This document shows positions 35,309-45,523 of a stretch of 64,000 nucleotides of DNA, piece after piece. The DNA is from a bacterium (GTDB lineage Bacteria; UBA8248): contig JAJDYR010000036.1 of the NCBI GenBank assembly GCA_022825065.1, forward strand, positions 1 to 64,000, in the 5' to 3' direction. Position numbers and translations under genes: made by a program. Every line of letters starts with the position of its first letter. Positions within the stretch are counted from its first letter, which is position 1. Below the pieces are notes generated by a model. That model saw only the letters and a list, made by a program, of their open reading frames with translations, made no database searches and was not told the DNA's origin.

Positions 35309-37029
35309 TGCGCAAAAAATTTCTCACAGGTCTCATTTGCGTTTTCCTGATCGCGGCTTTCGCTCCTTCCGCGTGGACGCATACCGTCAACCGCGCGGTG
35401 CCTCTCTCGAAGGCCGTGAAGCGTCCGGATGGCTACCGCGCGGTGGTGGACGAGCTCCGGGCGTGGGATCTGGCGGCCGCGAGGAAGAAAATCGCATCGC
35501 TCGAAGCCGGTTCTCCCGGCCGGGCGGAATGGCGGGCGCTCTCGGGAGCCGCGGATTACCTGGAAGGACGATTCTCCGAGTCGATCGCCAATCTCAACGC
35601 CGCGCTCAAGAAAAAACCCGGAGACGGCGAATGGCTCGAACTCAGGCTCCACGTGCGCCAGACGCAAACCGCGATGCAGGGATTCAAGGCGCACAAGACG
35701 GCGCATTTCGACATCTGGTACGAACCGGGCGAGGACGCCGTTCTGCTGCCTTACCTGGGCGATGCGCTGGAGAAGGCCTATGCGCGCTACGGGGAGATAT
35801 TGGGCTTGCGTCCGGCGCAGCGGATTCGCGTGGAGCTTTTTTCGAATTCGGTCCGCTTCCACCGTTCATCCACGCTCTCGCGGCGGGACATCGAGGAGAA
35901 GGGCGCGGTCGGGGTCTGCAAGTTCAACAAGATAATGTTCTTATCCCCCGGCGCGCTCCTTCGGGGCTATCGCTGGCTCGATACCGCGGCGCACGAATAC
36001 GTCCACTACCTCGTCGTGCTGGCGACGAAGAACCGCGCCCCCATCTGGCTGCACGAGGGAATCGCCAAATACCTGGAGAAAAGATGGGAGGACGGGGAGC
36101 GGAAAGGCTATCTCCACCCGGGCGAGGAGGCCTTGCTGTTCAAGGCGAGGGAGACGAACAACTACGTTCCGTTCAAGAAGATGGAGCCGAGCCTCATCTA
36201 TCTCGATACCCCGCAGGAAGTGCACCTGGCCTACGCGGAAGCGGCTTCGGCCGTGGATTTCATCTACCGCAGGATGGGTGAGGGCGCGCTCGTCCGCCTG
36301 CTGGCGGGCATCCGGGAGGCCTCGCCCGCGCAAAGGCTGCAGGGCGCGCCGGCGCTTGGAGAAGAAAACCCCGGGATACGGCATCAAAGGCGGGCGAGCC
36401 TCGTTGAGCTCGAATCCACCGGTCCGCCCCAGAGCGCCGAGCCGGGCCTTCGATTGATCGCCGGAGTCGACCTGGGCGGATTCGAGAGGCTCTGGATAGA
36501 AGACCTCAAGAAACTCCCCCTGCGCGAGCAAGCGGGCTCGCAGGTCATGCTGCCGAAGCTCAAGCCCAAGGGGCCGATGAGTGAGCGCTCGATCGATTTG
36601 GCGGCGCTCAAGAGCGCGGTGGCCAGAAGGCGCATGCGTCTGGGCGACAGGCTCTCGTTCCGGGGCAGGATGCGGGCGGCGCTGATCGAATACCGCCGCG
36701 CCCTGCGCGATGAGCCGTACTCCCAGCCCCTCCTCAACCGCGCGGCGCAGGTCGAGATACACCTGGGCATGATTCCCCAGGCCGAGCGGCACATTAAAAG
36801 AGCGCTGGAGGTGGACCCGGATTACGCCATGACGCACGTGCACCGGGCGCTGGCGAGCGAGATGGGCGGAGACGCGGAGAGCGCCCTCAGGGCGTGGGAG
36901 GAGGTGGTGCAGATCAATCCCTTCATTCGAGTGGTTCATGAGCGCCTGCTGGCGCATTACGAAAGAACGGGGCAGACGGAAAAGGCGAAGCGAGAGCGTG
37001 AAGTGCTTCGCGCCATGTCGTCCCGCTAA
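35308..37029 (+). CDS. Exported peptidase-MA-like metallohydrolase with TPR repeats
   Basis: 573 aa. The signal peptide is at residues 1-27 (KFLTGLICVFLIAAF, SAWTHT). A gluzincin motif HEYVH lies at 229-233, with WLHEGIAKYLE about 20 residues later supplying the third ligand, as in peptidase MA/DUF1570 proteins. The C-terminal third (about 430-565) consists of TPR units (YRRALRDEPYSQPLLNRAAQ, IKRALEVDPDYAMTHVHRAL). It overlaps DUF4175 by one base and is 18 bp from moxR. Probably a periplasmic or outer-leaflet protease or folding factor of the envelope operon. Confidence 0.84.
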   Translation: MRKKFLTGLICVFLIAAFAPSAWTHTVNRAVPLSKAVKRPDGYRAVVDELRAWDLAAARKKIASLEAGSPGRAEWRALSGAADYLEGRFSESIANLNAALKKKPGDGEWLELRLHVRQTQTAMQGFKAHKTAHFDIWYEPGEDAVLLPYLGDALEKAYARYGEILGLRPAQRIRVELFSNSVRFHRSSTLSRRDIEEKGAVGVCKFNKIMFLSPGALLRGYRWLDTAAHEYVHYLVVLATKNRAPIWLHEGIAKYLEKRWEDGERKGYLHPGEEALLFKARETNNYVPFKKMEPSLIYLDTPQEVHLAYAEAASAVDFIYRRMGEGALVRLLAGIREASPAQRLQGAPALGEENPGIRHQRRASLVELESTGPPQSAEPGLRLIAGVDLGGFERLWIEDLKKLPLREQAGSQVMLPKLKPKGPMSERSIDLAALKSAVARRRMRLGDRLSFRGRMRAALIEYRRALRDEPYSQPLLNRAAQVEIHLGMIPQAERHIKRALEVDPDYAMTHVHRALASEMGGDAESALRAWEEVVQINPFIRVVHERLLAHYERTGQTEKAKREREVLRAMSSR

Positions 37030-37047
37030 ATCGAGAGGCGATACGCA

Positions 37048-38100
37048 ATGAACGAAGCGACGGATGATGTGAGAAACGTAGAATCGAACATGAGCGAGGT
37101 GGACGTGGAGATAGCGCGCGAGATCGGCCTGAAGCGCGACGCCATTCTCGAGCAGGTGCACAAGATCATCGTCGGACAGGCGGAGGTCATCGACCTGGTC
37201 CTGATAGCCCTGCTTTCGAAAGGCCACTCCCTTCTGGTCGGCGTGCCGGGCCTGGCGAAAACCTTGCTGATACGCACCCTGGCCCGCGTGTTGCAGCTCG
37301 ATTTCAACCGCATCCAGTTCACGCCCGATCTGATGCCCTCGGACATCACGGGCACGGACATCCTGGATGACACCACGGAAGGAAGGCGCTCTTTCCGCTT
37401 CATTCGCGGTCCCATCTTCACCCAGATTCTGCTGGCGGACGAGATTAACCGCACGTCGCCCAAGACGCAGGCGGCTCTTCTGCAGGCCATGCAGGAGTTG
37501 CACGTGACGGCCGGCGGGCAGGCGCACTACCTGAACCCGCCGTTTTTCGTTCTCGCGACCCAGAACCCCGTGGAGCAGGAGGGCACGTATCCGCTGCCCG
37601 AAGCGCAGCTGGACAGGTTCATGTTCGAGATCGGGGTGTCGTATCCCAGCCTCGCGGAGGAGAAGGAAATCGTCGCGCAGACGACCTCGAACTACGATCC
37701 CAAGCTCGAAGAGATCATGGACAACGAGCAGATTCTGGCCTTCCAGGGACTGGTGCGCCGCGTGCCTGCGGCTCCCTACGTGGTGGAATACGCGGTGTCG
37801 CTCGCTCGCGCATCCCGCCCCGACGACGAGAGCGCTCCTGATTTCGTCCGCCAGTACGTGGAGTGGGGCGCGGGGCCGAGGGCGAGCCAGTATCTGATTC
37901 TGGGGGCGCGGGCGCGGGCGCTGCTCCGGGGGCGCTACGCCGCCACCATCGAGGACGTGCGGGCGCTGGCCGAGCCCGTGCTGCGGCACCGGATTCTGGT
38001 GAACTTCCGCGGACAGGCGGAAGGCCACGACTCCGTCTCGCTGATACGGCAGCTTCTCGAAGCCATCACGCCCCCGGCGGAGGCCACCGAAGCCGCGTAG
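37048..38100 (+). CDS. MoxR-family AAA+ ATPase
   Basis: 350 aa. Walker A is GVPGLAKT (about residues 65-72), Walker B LLADEINR, sensor 1 [21 protein letters not shown], and the C-terminal lid domain carries GASPRA-like [18 protein letters not shown]. MoxR ATPases act as chaperones in maturing protein complexes and almost always neighbour DUF58 and VWA genes, as here. The start follows GAGGCG. The preceding and following genes are 18 and 23 bp away. Confidence 0.94.
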   Translation: MNEATDDVRNVESNMSEVDVEIAREIGLKRDAILEQVHKIIVGQAEVIDLVLIALLSKGHSLLVGVPGLAKTLLIRTLARVLQLDFNRIQFTPDLMPSDITGTDILDDTTEGRRSFRFIRGPIFTQILLADEINRTSPKTQAALLQAMQELHVTAGGQAHYLNPPFFVLATQNPVEQEGTYPLPEAQLDRFMFEIGVSYPSLAEEKEIVAQTTSNYDPKLEEIMDNEQILAFQGLVRRVPAAPYVVEYAVSLARASRPDDESAPDFVRQYVEWGAGPRASQYLILGARARALLRGRYAATIEDVRALAEPVLRHRILVNFRGQAEGHDSVSLIRQLLEAITPPAEATEAA

Positions 38101-38123
38101 ACGCCTGCTCAAAGAGGATCGCC

Positions 38124-39017
38124 TTGAATTCGGACCAGTATTTCGACCCCCTCGTCATCTCGCGATTGTCCAACCTCCAGCTGCGCGCCCGCCACGTGGT
38201 CGAGGGCCTGATGAGCGGCGTGCACAGGAGCCGCTCACGGGGATTCAGCGTCGATTTCGAGGAGCACAGGGCGTACAGCCCGGGCGACGAACTCCGGCAC
38301 ATCGACTGGAAAGCGTACGGGAAATTCGACCGCTACCTCGTGAAGCAGTATGAGGACGAGACGAACCTCTACGCGCATCTCGTCGTCGACGCCAGCGCCT
38401 CGATGGATTTCGGCGACGGCGCCCTGAGCAAATGGGCGTATGCGGCCACGCTCTCCTCGGCGATGGCGCATTTGCTGCTGGGCCAGTCCGATTCGGTGGG
38501 CCTGGTGGTTTCCCGTGAGACCGAAGACACGCTGGTTCCCTCCAAATCCATCAGAAAACACTTGCTGACCCTGTTGGCGGGCCTTCAGGCGGCATCGCCG
38601 GACGGGGGAACCGGAATCGCCCGCTCGATGCTTGCCCTGGCGGAGCGCCTGAAGCGAAGGGGGCTCATCGTGGTCGTTTCCGACTTGCTCGATGACCCCG
38701 AAGCGGTGGAGAAAGCGCTCAAGCTCCTGTGCCTCAAGGGAAACGACGTCATCGTGTTTCACATCCTCGACAGCGTGGAGCTCGAGTTTCCCTTCGAGGG
38801 TCTCGCCAGGATGGACGACGTCGAGACGGACAGGAACATCACCGTGGAATGCGAGGTGGTGAAGAGGCCCTATCTCGGGCTTCTGGAGGAATTTCTCGAG
38901 CAAACGCGGGAGCGGTGTGCGGACCTGGGGGTGGATTATCATCTCGTCTCGACGGCCGAGCCGCTGGACAGGGGCCTTATCCGTTTCCTGGCGTGGCGCA
39001 GCCGCTCGAGGGTGTAG
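38124..39017 (+). CDS. DUF58 domain protein
   Basis: 297 aa from a TTG at 38124 preceded by AAAGAGGAT; no ATG fits better. It has the DUF58 hallmark RAYSPGDELRHIDWKAYGK followed by a VWA-like region (VVDASASMDFG, GGTGIARSMLALAERL). No membrane helix is seen, unlike many longer DUF58 proteins. It is the obligate companion of MoxR in most genomes and probably links the ATPase to the VWA membrane proteins. Confidence 0.92.
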   Translation: MNSDQYFDPLVISRLSNLQLRARHVVEGLMSGVHRSRSRGFSVDFEEHRAYSPGDELRHIDWKAYGKFDRYLVKQYEDETNLYAHLVVDASASMDFGDGALSKWAYAATLSSAMAHLLLGQSDSVGLVVSRETEDTLVPSKSIRKHLLTLLAGLQAASPDGGTGIARSMLALAERLKRRGLIVVVSDLLDDPEAVEKALKLLCLKGNDVIVFHILDSVELEFPFEGLARMDDVETDRNITVECEVVKRPYLGLLEEFLEQTRERCADLGVDYHLVSTAEPLDRGLIRFLAWRSRSRV

Positions 39018-39042
39018 CGGGGCGCTTGGGGGAGAAGGGATC

Positions 39043-41181
39043 TTGAGTTTTCAATTCTTGCACGCAGCGCTTCTTTGGGGGATGGGACTCGTCCTGCTTC
39101 CCGTCCTGATTCACCTGTTGCGCAGACGCCTCGTCCGCAGGTACCGCCTCCCCACCTTCGAGTTCCTGCTCAGAACGCAGCGCCGCATCACGAACCGCAG
39201 CAGGCTCAGAAACTGGATACTCCTGTTTCTCCGCGTGTGCGCCGTCGGGATCATCATCTTCCTGGCGTCGCGTCCCCTCCTCGAGACCGAGGGCGGCGTG
39301 TCGGCCGTCGGGTGGTTTCCCGTCCACACGGTCGCCGTGATCGACAATTCGGCGAGCATGGCGTTCGAGACGGGAAAGGGGAGCCGTTTCGACGTGGCCA
39401 AACGCGCCGCGAGGCGGATGATCGAGGACATGTCCGATGCGGACCGCATGAGCATCGCGGCGACCGCCGGGGAACCGGCCGCCGCTCCACTCAAGGAATT
39501 GAAGCGTGAGGATGCCCTCGCCGCCCTGGAGGGGGTTCGCCAAACGGACGCCAGGGGCGCGCCCGCCCGCGTCGTTCAGCATGCGCTCGAGAACGCGTCG
39601 CCCCAGGCGGGGCGGAAAAACATCGTCGTATTCAGCGATTTCGCCAGGGGGGACTGGGAGTCGTTTCAGATTCGCAATCTCAAGCAATGGAACCCGCACG
39701 TGCATCTGCAATTCGTGCGCGTGGCCCCAGAGGCGGGAGTGGAGGATTTGAGCCTCCGGGATGTGAAGATGAAGCCCTGGCCGCCCAAGGCGGGTTTTTC
39801 CTTCACCATCGGGGCGCGCGTATTCAACCGGGGAGAGGAGAAGAAATCCAAAGTACCCGTGCAGTTGTTCGTGGGCGAAGAGTTGCGGGAGACGATCGAG
39901 GTGGACGTGGAGCCGGACGGGGCGAGCCCCGTGAGTTTCCGGGTGAATGCCCCTGAAAAGGGCGTGCTCAACGGGCGCATCGAGTTGCCGGAGGACAACC
40001 TTTCGGCGACGAACCGGTTCTATTTCGCGGCGGGCATCGGGAAGCGCTTGCGCGCCCTGGTGATCGATGGGGATCCCAAGCGCGGGCTTCAGGACAGCGA
40101 AACCTTTTTCATGGTCAACGCCCTGAGCGCGGCCCCTCTGGGCGGGGAATCCCCGGTGTTGACGCACGTCGTGGCGTCTTATGAGCTGGGCAACGTGCAA
40201 TGGGATGAGTATGACTACGTCATCGCCTGCAACGTGGGCCGCTGGCCCGAGCGGGGGGAGCAAGGCTTGAGGAATTTCGTCGAAAAGGGCGGCGGCCTTC
40301 TCTGGGCCACGGGCGAACTGTCGAGCGATAAGGCTGAGACTGCAGGACTCGGCTGGCTTCCGGCCACGCCGGGAGAGCCCGTAACGCTGCGCCCGTCCCA
40401 GAGCCTCAAGATCGCGCAGGGCGAGGAGGCGCACCCGGCGTTCTCTTTGCTGGGGGCGTACGGGGGGCGGTTTTTCTCCGCCTTGCGCCTGGCGAGGGTT
40501 ACGCCGCTCCAGCCGGCGAGGGGTGGACGGGCTTTGCTGGAACTTCCCGACGGCACGCCCCTCCTGGTGGTCGGCTCGGTCGGCTCGGGGCAGGTGATGG
40601 TATGGGGCTCCACGTGTGATCGGGACTGGACGGACCTCGCCGTGCGGCCCGTTTTCGTTCCGCTCATCAGGGGGATTTCCGATTATTTGGGAGGCACCAG
40701 AAAGGGCGTTTCCTCATCCGCGGACGCAGGCGACGCATTCGAAATCAGAGCGCCCATCCGGCGGGTCGGGGAGGCGATACAGATACGCGGGCCGTCAGGG
40801 GAAGAAAGTGCGCTTCAATTCATGGAGAAGACTCCCGGCCTCGAAGACGCGCCCGCCGACGGGCTCAGGTTGGGCAAAGCGGGAAGCGCCGGCGCCGCCG
40901 CCTACTACCGCGACGCCTACCGCGCGGGTTTCTACCGCGTGCTCACGCCCGATGAGAAACATTTCGTGGCCGTGAACGCGCCCGCATCGGAAGCGAACAT
41001 TTCTCCCGTGGAGATGAGTACGCTCAAGGAAAAACTCGAGAAACTCGACGTGCGCGATTTGCCTGCGGACGACTCGGATCCGCTGCGCGCTATCTTGAGT
41101 CTCATCGACCTGGGCGCGCTCTTGTTTCTCGCACTGGGAGGGATATTCGTCGCCGAGGCGTTCCTGGCGGACAGGACCTGA
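39043..41181 (+). CDS. BatA/VWA-domain membrane protein
   Basis: 712 aa from a TTG at 39043 behind GGAGAAGGG. Two N-terminal helices bracket the BatA-type juxtamembrane motif (LIHLLRRRLVRRYRLPTFEF). A VWA site AVIDNSASMAFE lies near residue 102. A GATase-like segment occurs about 330-400 (DYVIACNVGRWPERGEQGL, VEKGGGLLWATGE), and a last helix near 680-705. It is similar in architecture to the 781-aa protein at 29086, so the operon encodes two BatA-like partners. It ends the eight-gene run. Confidence 0.88.
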   Translation: MSFQFLHAALLWGMGLVLLPVLIHLLRRRLVRRYRLPTFEFLLRTQRRITNRSRLRNWILLFLRVCAVGIIIFLASRPLLETEGGVSAVGWFPVHTVAVIDNSASMAFETGKGSRFDVAKRAARRMIEDMSDADRMSIAATAGEPAAAPLKELKREDALAALEGVRQTDARGAPARVVQHALENASPQAGRKNIVVFSDFARGDWESFQIRNLKQWNPHVHLQFVRVAPEAGVEDLSLRDVKMKPWPPKAGFSFTIGARVFNRGEEKKSKVPVQLFVGEELRETIEVDVEPDGASPVSFRVNAPEKGVLNGRIELPEDNLSATNRFYFAAGIGKRLRALVIDGDPKRGLQDSETFFMVNALSAAPLGGESPVLTHVVASYELGNVQWDEYDYVIACNVGRWPERGEQGLRNFVEKGGGLLWATGELSSDKAETAGLGWLPATPGEPVTLRPSQSLKIAQGEEAHPAFSLLGAYGGRFFSALRLARVTPLQPARGGRALLELPDGTPLLVVGSVGSGQVMVWGSTCDRDWTDLAVRPVFVPLIRGISDYLGGTRKGVSSSADAGDAFEIRAPIRRVGEAIQIRGPSGEESALQFMEKTPGLEDAPADGLRLGKAGSAGAAAYYRDAYRAGFYRVLTPDEKHFVAVNAPASEANISPVEMSTLKEKLEKLDVRDLPADDSDPLRAILSLIDLGALLFLALGGIFVAEAFLADRT

Positions 41182-41246
41182 AGGGCGCCGGAGATTTTCC
41201 GTGATTTGGCTTACCGGAATCGAATCATAACCACTGATTGATTTGC

Positions 41247-41304
41247 GTGGTCCCGTGCCGCTCCACCCCAATCGGAGCGGAGCGGCTCGGGCGGACGGGA
41301 CCAC
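41247..41304. terminator. Large two-tier intergenic hairpin
   Basis: GTGGTCCCGT (41247-41256) pairs perfectly with ACGGGACCAC (41295-41304). Inside it GCCGCTCC pairs with GGAGCGG. There is no T-run on either side, so Rho-independent termination is uncertain. It separates the envelope operon from the catabolic cluster. Confidence 0.4.
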
Positions 41305-41516
41305 TGGAGCTTATCCTTGGAACAATATGATTTTGAAGGCGATAGGTCGCCTGCCCTTTCTATGGTCCATTTTCCCATAAAAGCGGACATTATATCAAGC
41401 CCAAAATGCCTGAGGCGCGTGGTAGCCGATTTTTCATAAGCGCTTATGTGGTAATATATGGAGTAACCTCTCGAAAATATTAGGCAAACTATTGATATTT
41501 GGAGGCTAATATCGTT

Positions 41517-42353
41517 ATGAACATATCCCGGAGTGAGATCGTGGCCCGCTTGCGGGCCGAGAGGGACGCCGGGCGCGCCGTCTACGACGCGCTGTGCGGA
41601 AGCGGCATCACGGCGAAATTCGCCGCGCGCGGCGGAGCGGACCTCGTCACCACCTTCAATCTCGCCTACTACCGGATGCAGGGCCTGAGCTCCATGGCGG
41701 GCTATCTGCCCATCGGAGACGCGAACGCCATCACGCTCGAACTGGGCGAGCGCTCCATCCTGAGCGTGGTGAGGGAATGCCCCGTGGTCGCGGGCCTGCT
41801 GGGTGCTGATCCCACAAGGGACATGTGCAGGTTCGTCGACAGAATCGAGGCGGCGGGCTTCCACGGGGTGATGAATTGCCCCACCGTCGCTCTTATCGAC
41901 GGGAATTTCAGGAAAGACCTGGAAGAAACCGGCATGGGGTTCTCGAAAGAAGTCGACGTTCTGGGGTACGCGAGCGGGAAGGGCATGTTCACCAAGGCGT
42001 TCACCACCACGCCGGATGAGGCCCTCGCCATGGCGGAGGCGGGCGTGGACAACATCATCATCCACTTCGGGAACAGCTCGGGCGGCTCCATCGGCTCGAA
42101 AACGGTGATGCCGCTCGATGAGGCGGCCCAGCGGGCGGCGGCCATATTCGACGCCCTTCTGCCGAAATACGAAGAGAGAATCTTCACCTGCCACGGGGGC
42201 GCGATAGAAACGCCCGCCGATTTCGAGAGGCTCCTCGACCTGGAGAGCCGCTTCGACGGCTACGTGGGCGGTTCCTCCGCCGAGCGCTTTCCGGTGGAAG
42301 ACGCCGTACCCAGGGCGTCGCAGGGTTTCAAATCCGTGCGCTTGCGGAAATAG
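41517..42353 (+). CDS. PEP-hydrolase-family TIM-barrel protein
   Basis: 278 aa from the ATG at 41517 (GGAGG lies 11 bases upstream; a TTG at 41499 is the in-frame alternative). It matches the PF09370-type family called phosphoenolpyruvate hydrolase-like, or the TIM-barrel part of Tm-1 proteins: AALCGSGITAKFAARGGADL-like start, GYLPIGDANAI, GVMNCPTVALIDG, NIIIHFGNSSGG, FTCHGGAIETP. The reaction in bacteria is not established. It is followed 59 bp later by the Tm-1-like ATP-binding partner. In plants and some bacteria the two are one polypeptide. Confidence 0.85.
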   Translation: MNISRSEIVARLRAERDAGRAVYDALCGSGITAKFAARGGADLVTTFNLAYYRMQGLSSMAGYLPIGDANAITLELGERSILSVVRECPVVAGLLGADPTRDMCRFVDRIEAAGFHGVMNCPTVALIDGNFRKDLEETGMGFSKEVDVLGYASGKGMFTKAFTTTPDEALAMAEAGVDNIIIHFGNSSGGSIGSKTVMPLDEAAQRAAAIFDALLPKYEERIFTCHGGAIETPADFERLLDLESRFDGYVGGSSAERFPVEDAVPRASQGFKSVRLRK

Positions 42354-42412
42354 GTGTGTACGCTCGCAATTAGCATCATCTTTAGATGACCAATATATCG
42401 GGCAAGGGAAAA

Positions 42413-43660
42413 ATGTCGAATCCGGGTGTAGCCGTATTGGTGACGATGGACAGCAAGGGCGCGGAGGCGCGCTTTCTGGCGGAAGTGCTGGCGGAAGCGG
42501 GCGTGCGTCCCCTTCTGGTGGACTTGTCCTGCAAGCCGCACGAGACGGGCGGCGCGGACATCGGCGGGGAGGAAATAGCCGCCGCTGCTGGACGGCGCTG
42601 GGAAGAGTTGGCCGGGATGGAGAGAAACGCCGCCTCGGAAGTCATGATGGAAGGCGGCAGGCGGGTTGTGGCCCAAAAATTTCAGGAGGGTGAGATACAC
42701 GGCGCGGTCGGCCTCGGCGGGGCGAACGGGACCTCGATGGCCTGCGCCATCATGCGCGCGCTGCCGCCCCTCGCGCCCAAGGTGATGGTGAGCGTCGTCG
42801 CCGCCACGGCGGCCGTGCAGTGGTACGTGGCCGAGAGCGACATCATGATGTTTCCCGCCATCGGCGACTTCTCCCTGAACCGCATCACGCGCGGCGTGCT
42901 GACGAATGCCGCCCTCGCCCTCGCGGGAATGGTGAAGCGGGAGGGAGCGCCGAAAGACGAGGGCAGCGCCTCTCCGCCCCTCATCGGGGTGTCTTCTTTC
43001 GGGGGCACGGCGGCCTGCGTCGAACGGGTGGAGAGGAGACTCACCGAGGCGGGTTATGAGGTCATCTTCTTCCACGCTTCCGGTCCCGGTGGGCGCGCGC
43101 TCGAATCCCTGGCCGGGCTGGGCGAACTGGCCGGGGTGGTGGACGTCACCACGCATGAACTCACGGACCTGCTGGTGGACGGCGTCTACAGCGCGGGCGC
43201 GGGGAGGCTCGAGGCGGCGGGGGCCGCGGGGGTTCCCCAGGTCGTGGTGCCGGGCGCGCTCGATCACGCGAATTTCTGGACGGGGCAGGTGCCCGGGAAA
43301 TATCAAAAAAGAGCGTTTTTCCAGTACAACGCCCAGAACCTCCTCATGCGCACGAACAGGGAGGAGTTCGAGGCCCTGGGCGTCCTGATGGCGGAAAAGC
43401 TGAACCGCGCGAAGGGTCCTCTCTCGGTACTGATACCCACGAGGGGCTACAGCGAACACACGAAGCGCAGAGCCCACGACCTGGAAGGGCGCGAGATGTG
43501 CGATTGGCGCCAGCCCGGGGTGGACGCCGCCTTTGCGGCTTCGCTGGCGGAGCATCTGAAGACGGGGGAGATCGTCGCGCTCGATCTGCACATCAACGAC
43601 CCGGCCTTCGCCGATGCCTGCGCGGAGAAGATGATCGGGATGCTGGCGGGGGGCGGATAA
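42413..43660 (+). CDS. Tm-1-like ATP-binding domain protein (UPF0261)
   Basis: 415 aa from the ATG at 42413 (AAGGGA five bases upstream; an ATG at 42386 lacks any site). Family features: VAVLVTMDSKGAEARFLAEV at the start, GAVGLGGANGTSMACAIM, the central SSFGGTAACVERVERRL, VDVTTHELTDLLVDGVYSAG and PTRGYSEH. It is the bacterial counterpart of the N-terminal half of tomato Tm-1. It pairs with the preceding TIM-barrel gene. The native metabolic role is unknown; the neighbours suggest small-acid catabolism. Confidence 0.88.
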   Translation: MSNPGVAVLVTMDSKGAEARFLAEVLAEAGVRPLLVDLSCKPHETGGADIGGEEIAAAAGRRWEELAGMERNAASEVMMEGGRRVVAQKFQEGEIHGAVGLGGANGTSMACAIMRALPPLAPKVMVSVVAATAAVQWYVAESDIMMFPAIGDFSLNRITRGVLTNAALALAGMVKREGAPKDEGSASPPLIGVSSFGGTAACVERVERRLTEAGYEVIFFHASGPGGRALESLAGLGELAGVVDVTTHELTDLLVDGVYSAGAGRLEAAGAAGVPQVVVPGALDHANFWTGQVPGKYQKRAFFQYNAQNLLMRTNREEFEALGVLMAEKLNRAKGPLSVLIPTRGYSEHTKRRAHDLEGREMCDWRQPGVDAAFAASLAEHLKTGEIVALDLHINDPAFADACAEKMIGMLAGGG

Positions 43661-43757
43661 ACCGGCGCGCCTCCCTTGCGGGCGGTCTTTTCCCCTCAAA
43701 TGGTTTAAGATGCGCCCGTAAATCTTGCTTTTTTCAATTCATAGGCGCGAAAGGACG

Positions 43758-45488
43758 ATGCAGATGGCGGGAAACATCGCGGAAGAACGCCACGAGACCG
43801 ACGTGTTGATCGTGGGCGGGGGTGCGGCGGGCACGATGGCCGCCTTCGAGTGCGCGCAGGCCGGCGTGAGCGTTATCCAGGCCACCAAGGGCAGGGCGAC
43901 CAGCGGCACGACGACCGTGGCGCGGGGCGGTTTCGCCGCGGCGATGGCGCCGGGCGACAGCCCGGAGCTTCACCTGCAGGAAATCCTCAAATACGGCGGC
44001 GAGCTCATCGACCCCGAACTGGCGAGAACCTGGGTGTACGACATCATCGACGTCGTGCGCGACATGCGCGAGTGGGGGGCGGAGTTCATCACCGACGATG
44101 AGGGCGACCTCGACCTCAAGATGTTCCCGAGCCACACCTATCCCCGCGCCCTGCACCACCACGACACCACGGGCAACATGGTCACGAAAGTGCTCTCGAA
44201 GCGTCTTCGGGGCGACGCCCGCATCGGCCAGCATCCCCACGTGGCGGTCGTGGACCTCATCACCGAAGGTGGCCGCGTCATCGGCGCGTGGGGGGTGGAC
44301 TACTCGCGAGGGTGTCTGATGGTCTACGCCGCGCGCGAGGTGATCCTCGCCACGGGAGGCGGGAGCGGCCTTTTCTACGTGAACGACAACCCCCCGCAGG
44401 TGACGGGCGACGGCTACGTCCTGGGCTTCCGGGCGGGCGCAGCACTCCTCGGCATCGAGATGATCGACTTTCAGGCCATGTGCTGCGCGCCCGAGGAGCT
44501 GTTCGGCTTCGCGCCCCATCCCACCGGCTTCATCAACGCGGGCGCGATTTTCCTGAACCAGGAGGGAGAGGCGTTCCTGAAGCGCTATTTCCCCGACACG
44601 GCGGAGAAGAGCACGCGCAGCGAGGTCATCCTCGCCATGGCGAAGGAAATTCACGCAGGGAGGGCGGGCCTCACGGGCGGCATCTACATGGACGCGACGA
44701 AAGTCCCCATGGAAACGATCCAGAAACAGATCCCCCACGTGTACAAGACGTGCCTCTCGCGCGGTATCGACATCACGAAAACGCCGCTCGAGGTGGCCCC
44801 GGGCAGCCACACCTGGCTCGGCGGTCTGGAGATCGACGTTAACGGGAAAACGCGCGTGCCGGGCCTTTGGGCCGCGGGCGAGACGGGGGGCGGCATCCAC
44901 GGCGGCAACCGCATCGGCGGCTCGGCGCTTTCGGCCTCTCTGGTCTACGGGAGGCGCGCCGGCCGGGCGGTTTCTGAAGGGGTGAGAGAGAGCGGGCGGG
45001 GCGCGCCGGCTGTATTCGGCGGCATTCCCGACGCGGAGCGCGCCTGGCTCGAAGCGCTCATCGAACGCGAAGAGGGCCCGCTGCAAAAGGACGTGCGCAT
45101 GCGCTGCCGGATGCTCGCGCACGAGAAGCTCGGCCCCATCCGCGACGCCGGGGGTTGTCAACATGCGCTGGATGAATATGCGCGCATCGAGAACGAGGAC
45201 ATCCTCCACATGCGGCTCGATGACGGCGCGCGAACGTCGGAGAAAACGAAAGGCCAGGAACTCGAAAGCGCGCTCTCGGTCCGGAACCTGGCGCTTCTGG
45301 GGAAACTCCTCGCCACCGCCGCCCTGAACAGGAAAGAGAGCCGGGGGGCGCATTTCCGGCTGGACTATCCCGAGACGGACGAGGCGGACTGCAGTTTCGT
45401 GACGCGCCTCGCGCACGGGGAGGACGGCGGGATTTTATTCGATACGGACCCGCTCAAGACATATACGCCCGCAGCGGCCCTGGAATAG
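43758..45488 (+). CDS. FAD-dependent fumarate-reductase/SdhA-like flavoprotein
   Basis: 576 aa from the ATG at 43758 (AAAGGA site; upstream in-frame starts lack one). The FAD dinucleotide motif is VLIVGGGAAGTMAAFECA, and the second FAD region is AAGETGGGIHGGNRIGGSAL. HHHDTTGNMVTKVL and GFINAGAIFLNQEGEAFLKR resemble SdhA/FrdA and L-aspartate oxidase. No iron-sulfur or membrane-anchor subunit lies nearby, so it is probably a soluble desaturase or reductase of an organic acid within this cluster. Confidence 0.87.
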   Translation: MQMAGNIAEERHETDVLIVGGGAAGTMAAFECAQAGVSVIQATKGRATSGTTTVARGGFAAAMAPGDSPELHLQEILKYGGELIDPELARTWVYDIIDVVRDMREWGAEFITDDEGDLDLKMFPSHTYPRALHHHDTTGNMVTKVLSKRLRGDARIGQHPHVAVVDLITEGGRVIGAWGVDYSRGCLMVYAAREVILATGGGSGLFYVNDNPPQVTGDGYVLGFRAGAALLGIEMIDFQAMCCAPEELFGFAPHPTGFINAGAIFLNQEGEAFLKRYFPDTAEKSTRSEVILAMAKEIHAGRAGLTGGIYMDATKVPMETIQKQIPHVYKTCLSRGIDITKTPLEVAPGSHTWLGGLEIDVNGKTRVPGLWAAGETGGGIHGGNRIGGSALSASLVYGRRAGRAVSEGVRESGRGAPAVFGGIPDAERAWLEALIEREEGPLQKDVRMRCRMLAHEKLGPIRDAGGCQHALDEYARIENEDILHMRLDDGARTSEKTKGQELESALSVRNLALLGKLLATAALNRKESRGAHFRLDYPETDEADCSFVTRLAHGEDGGILFDTDPLKTYTPAAALE

Positions 45489-45523
45489 ACGCGGGCAGGG
45501 ACACGAAGGAGAGGAACCAGGAT

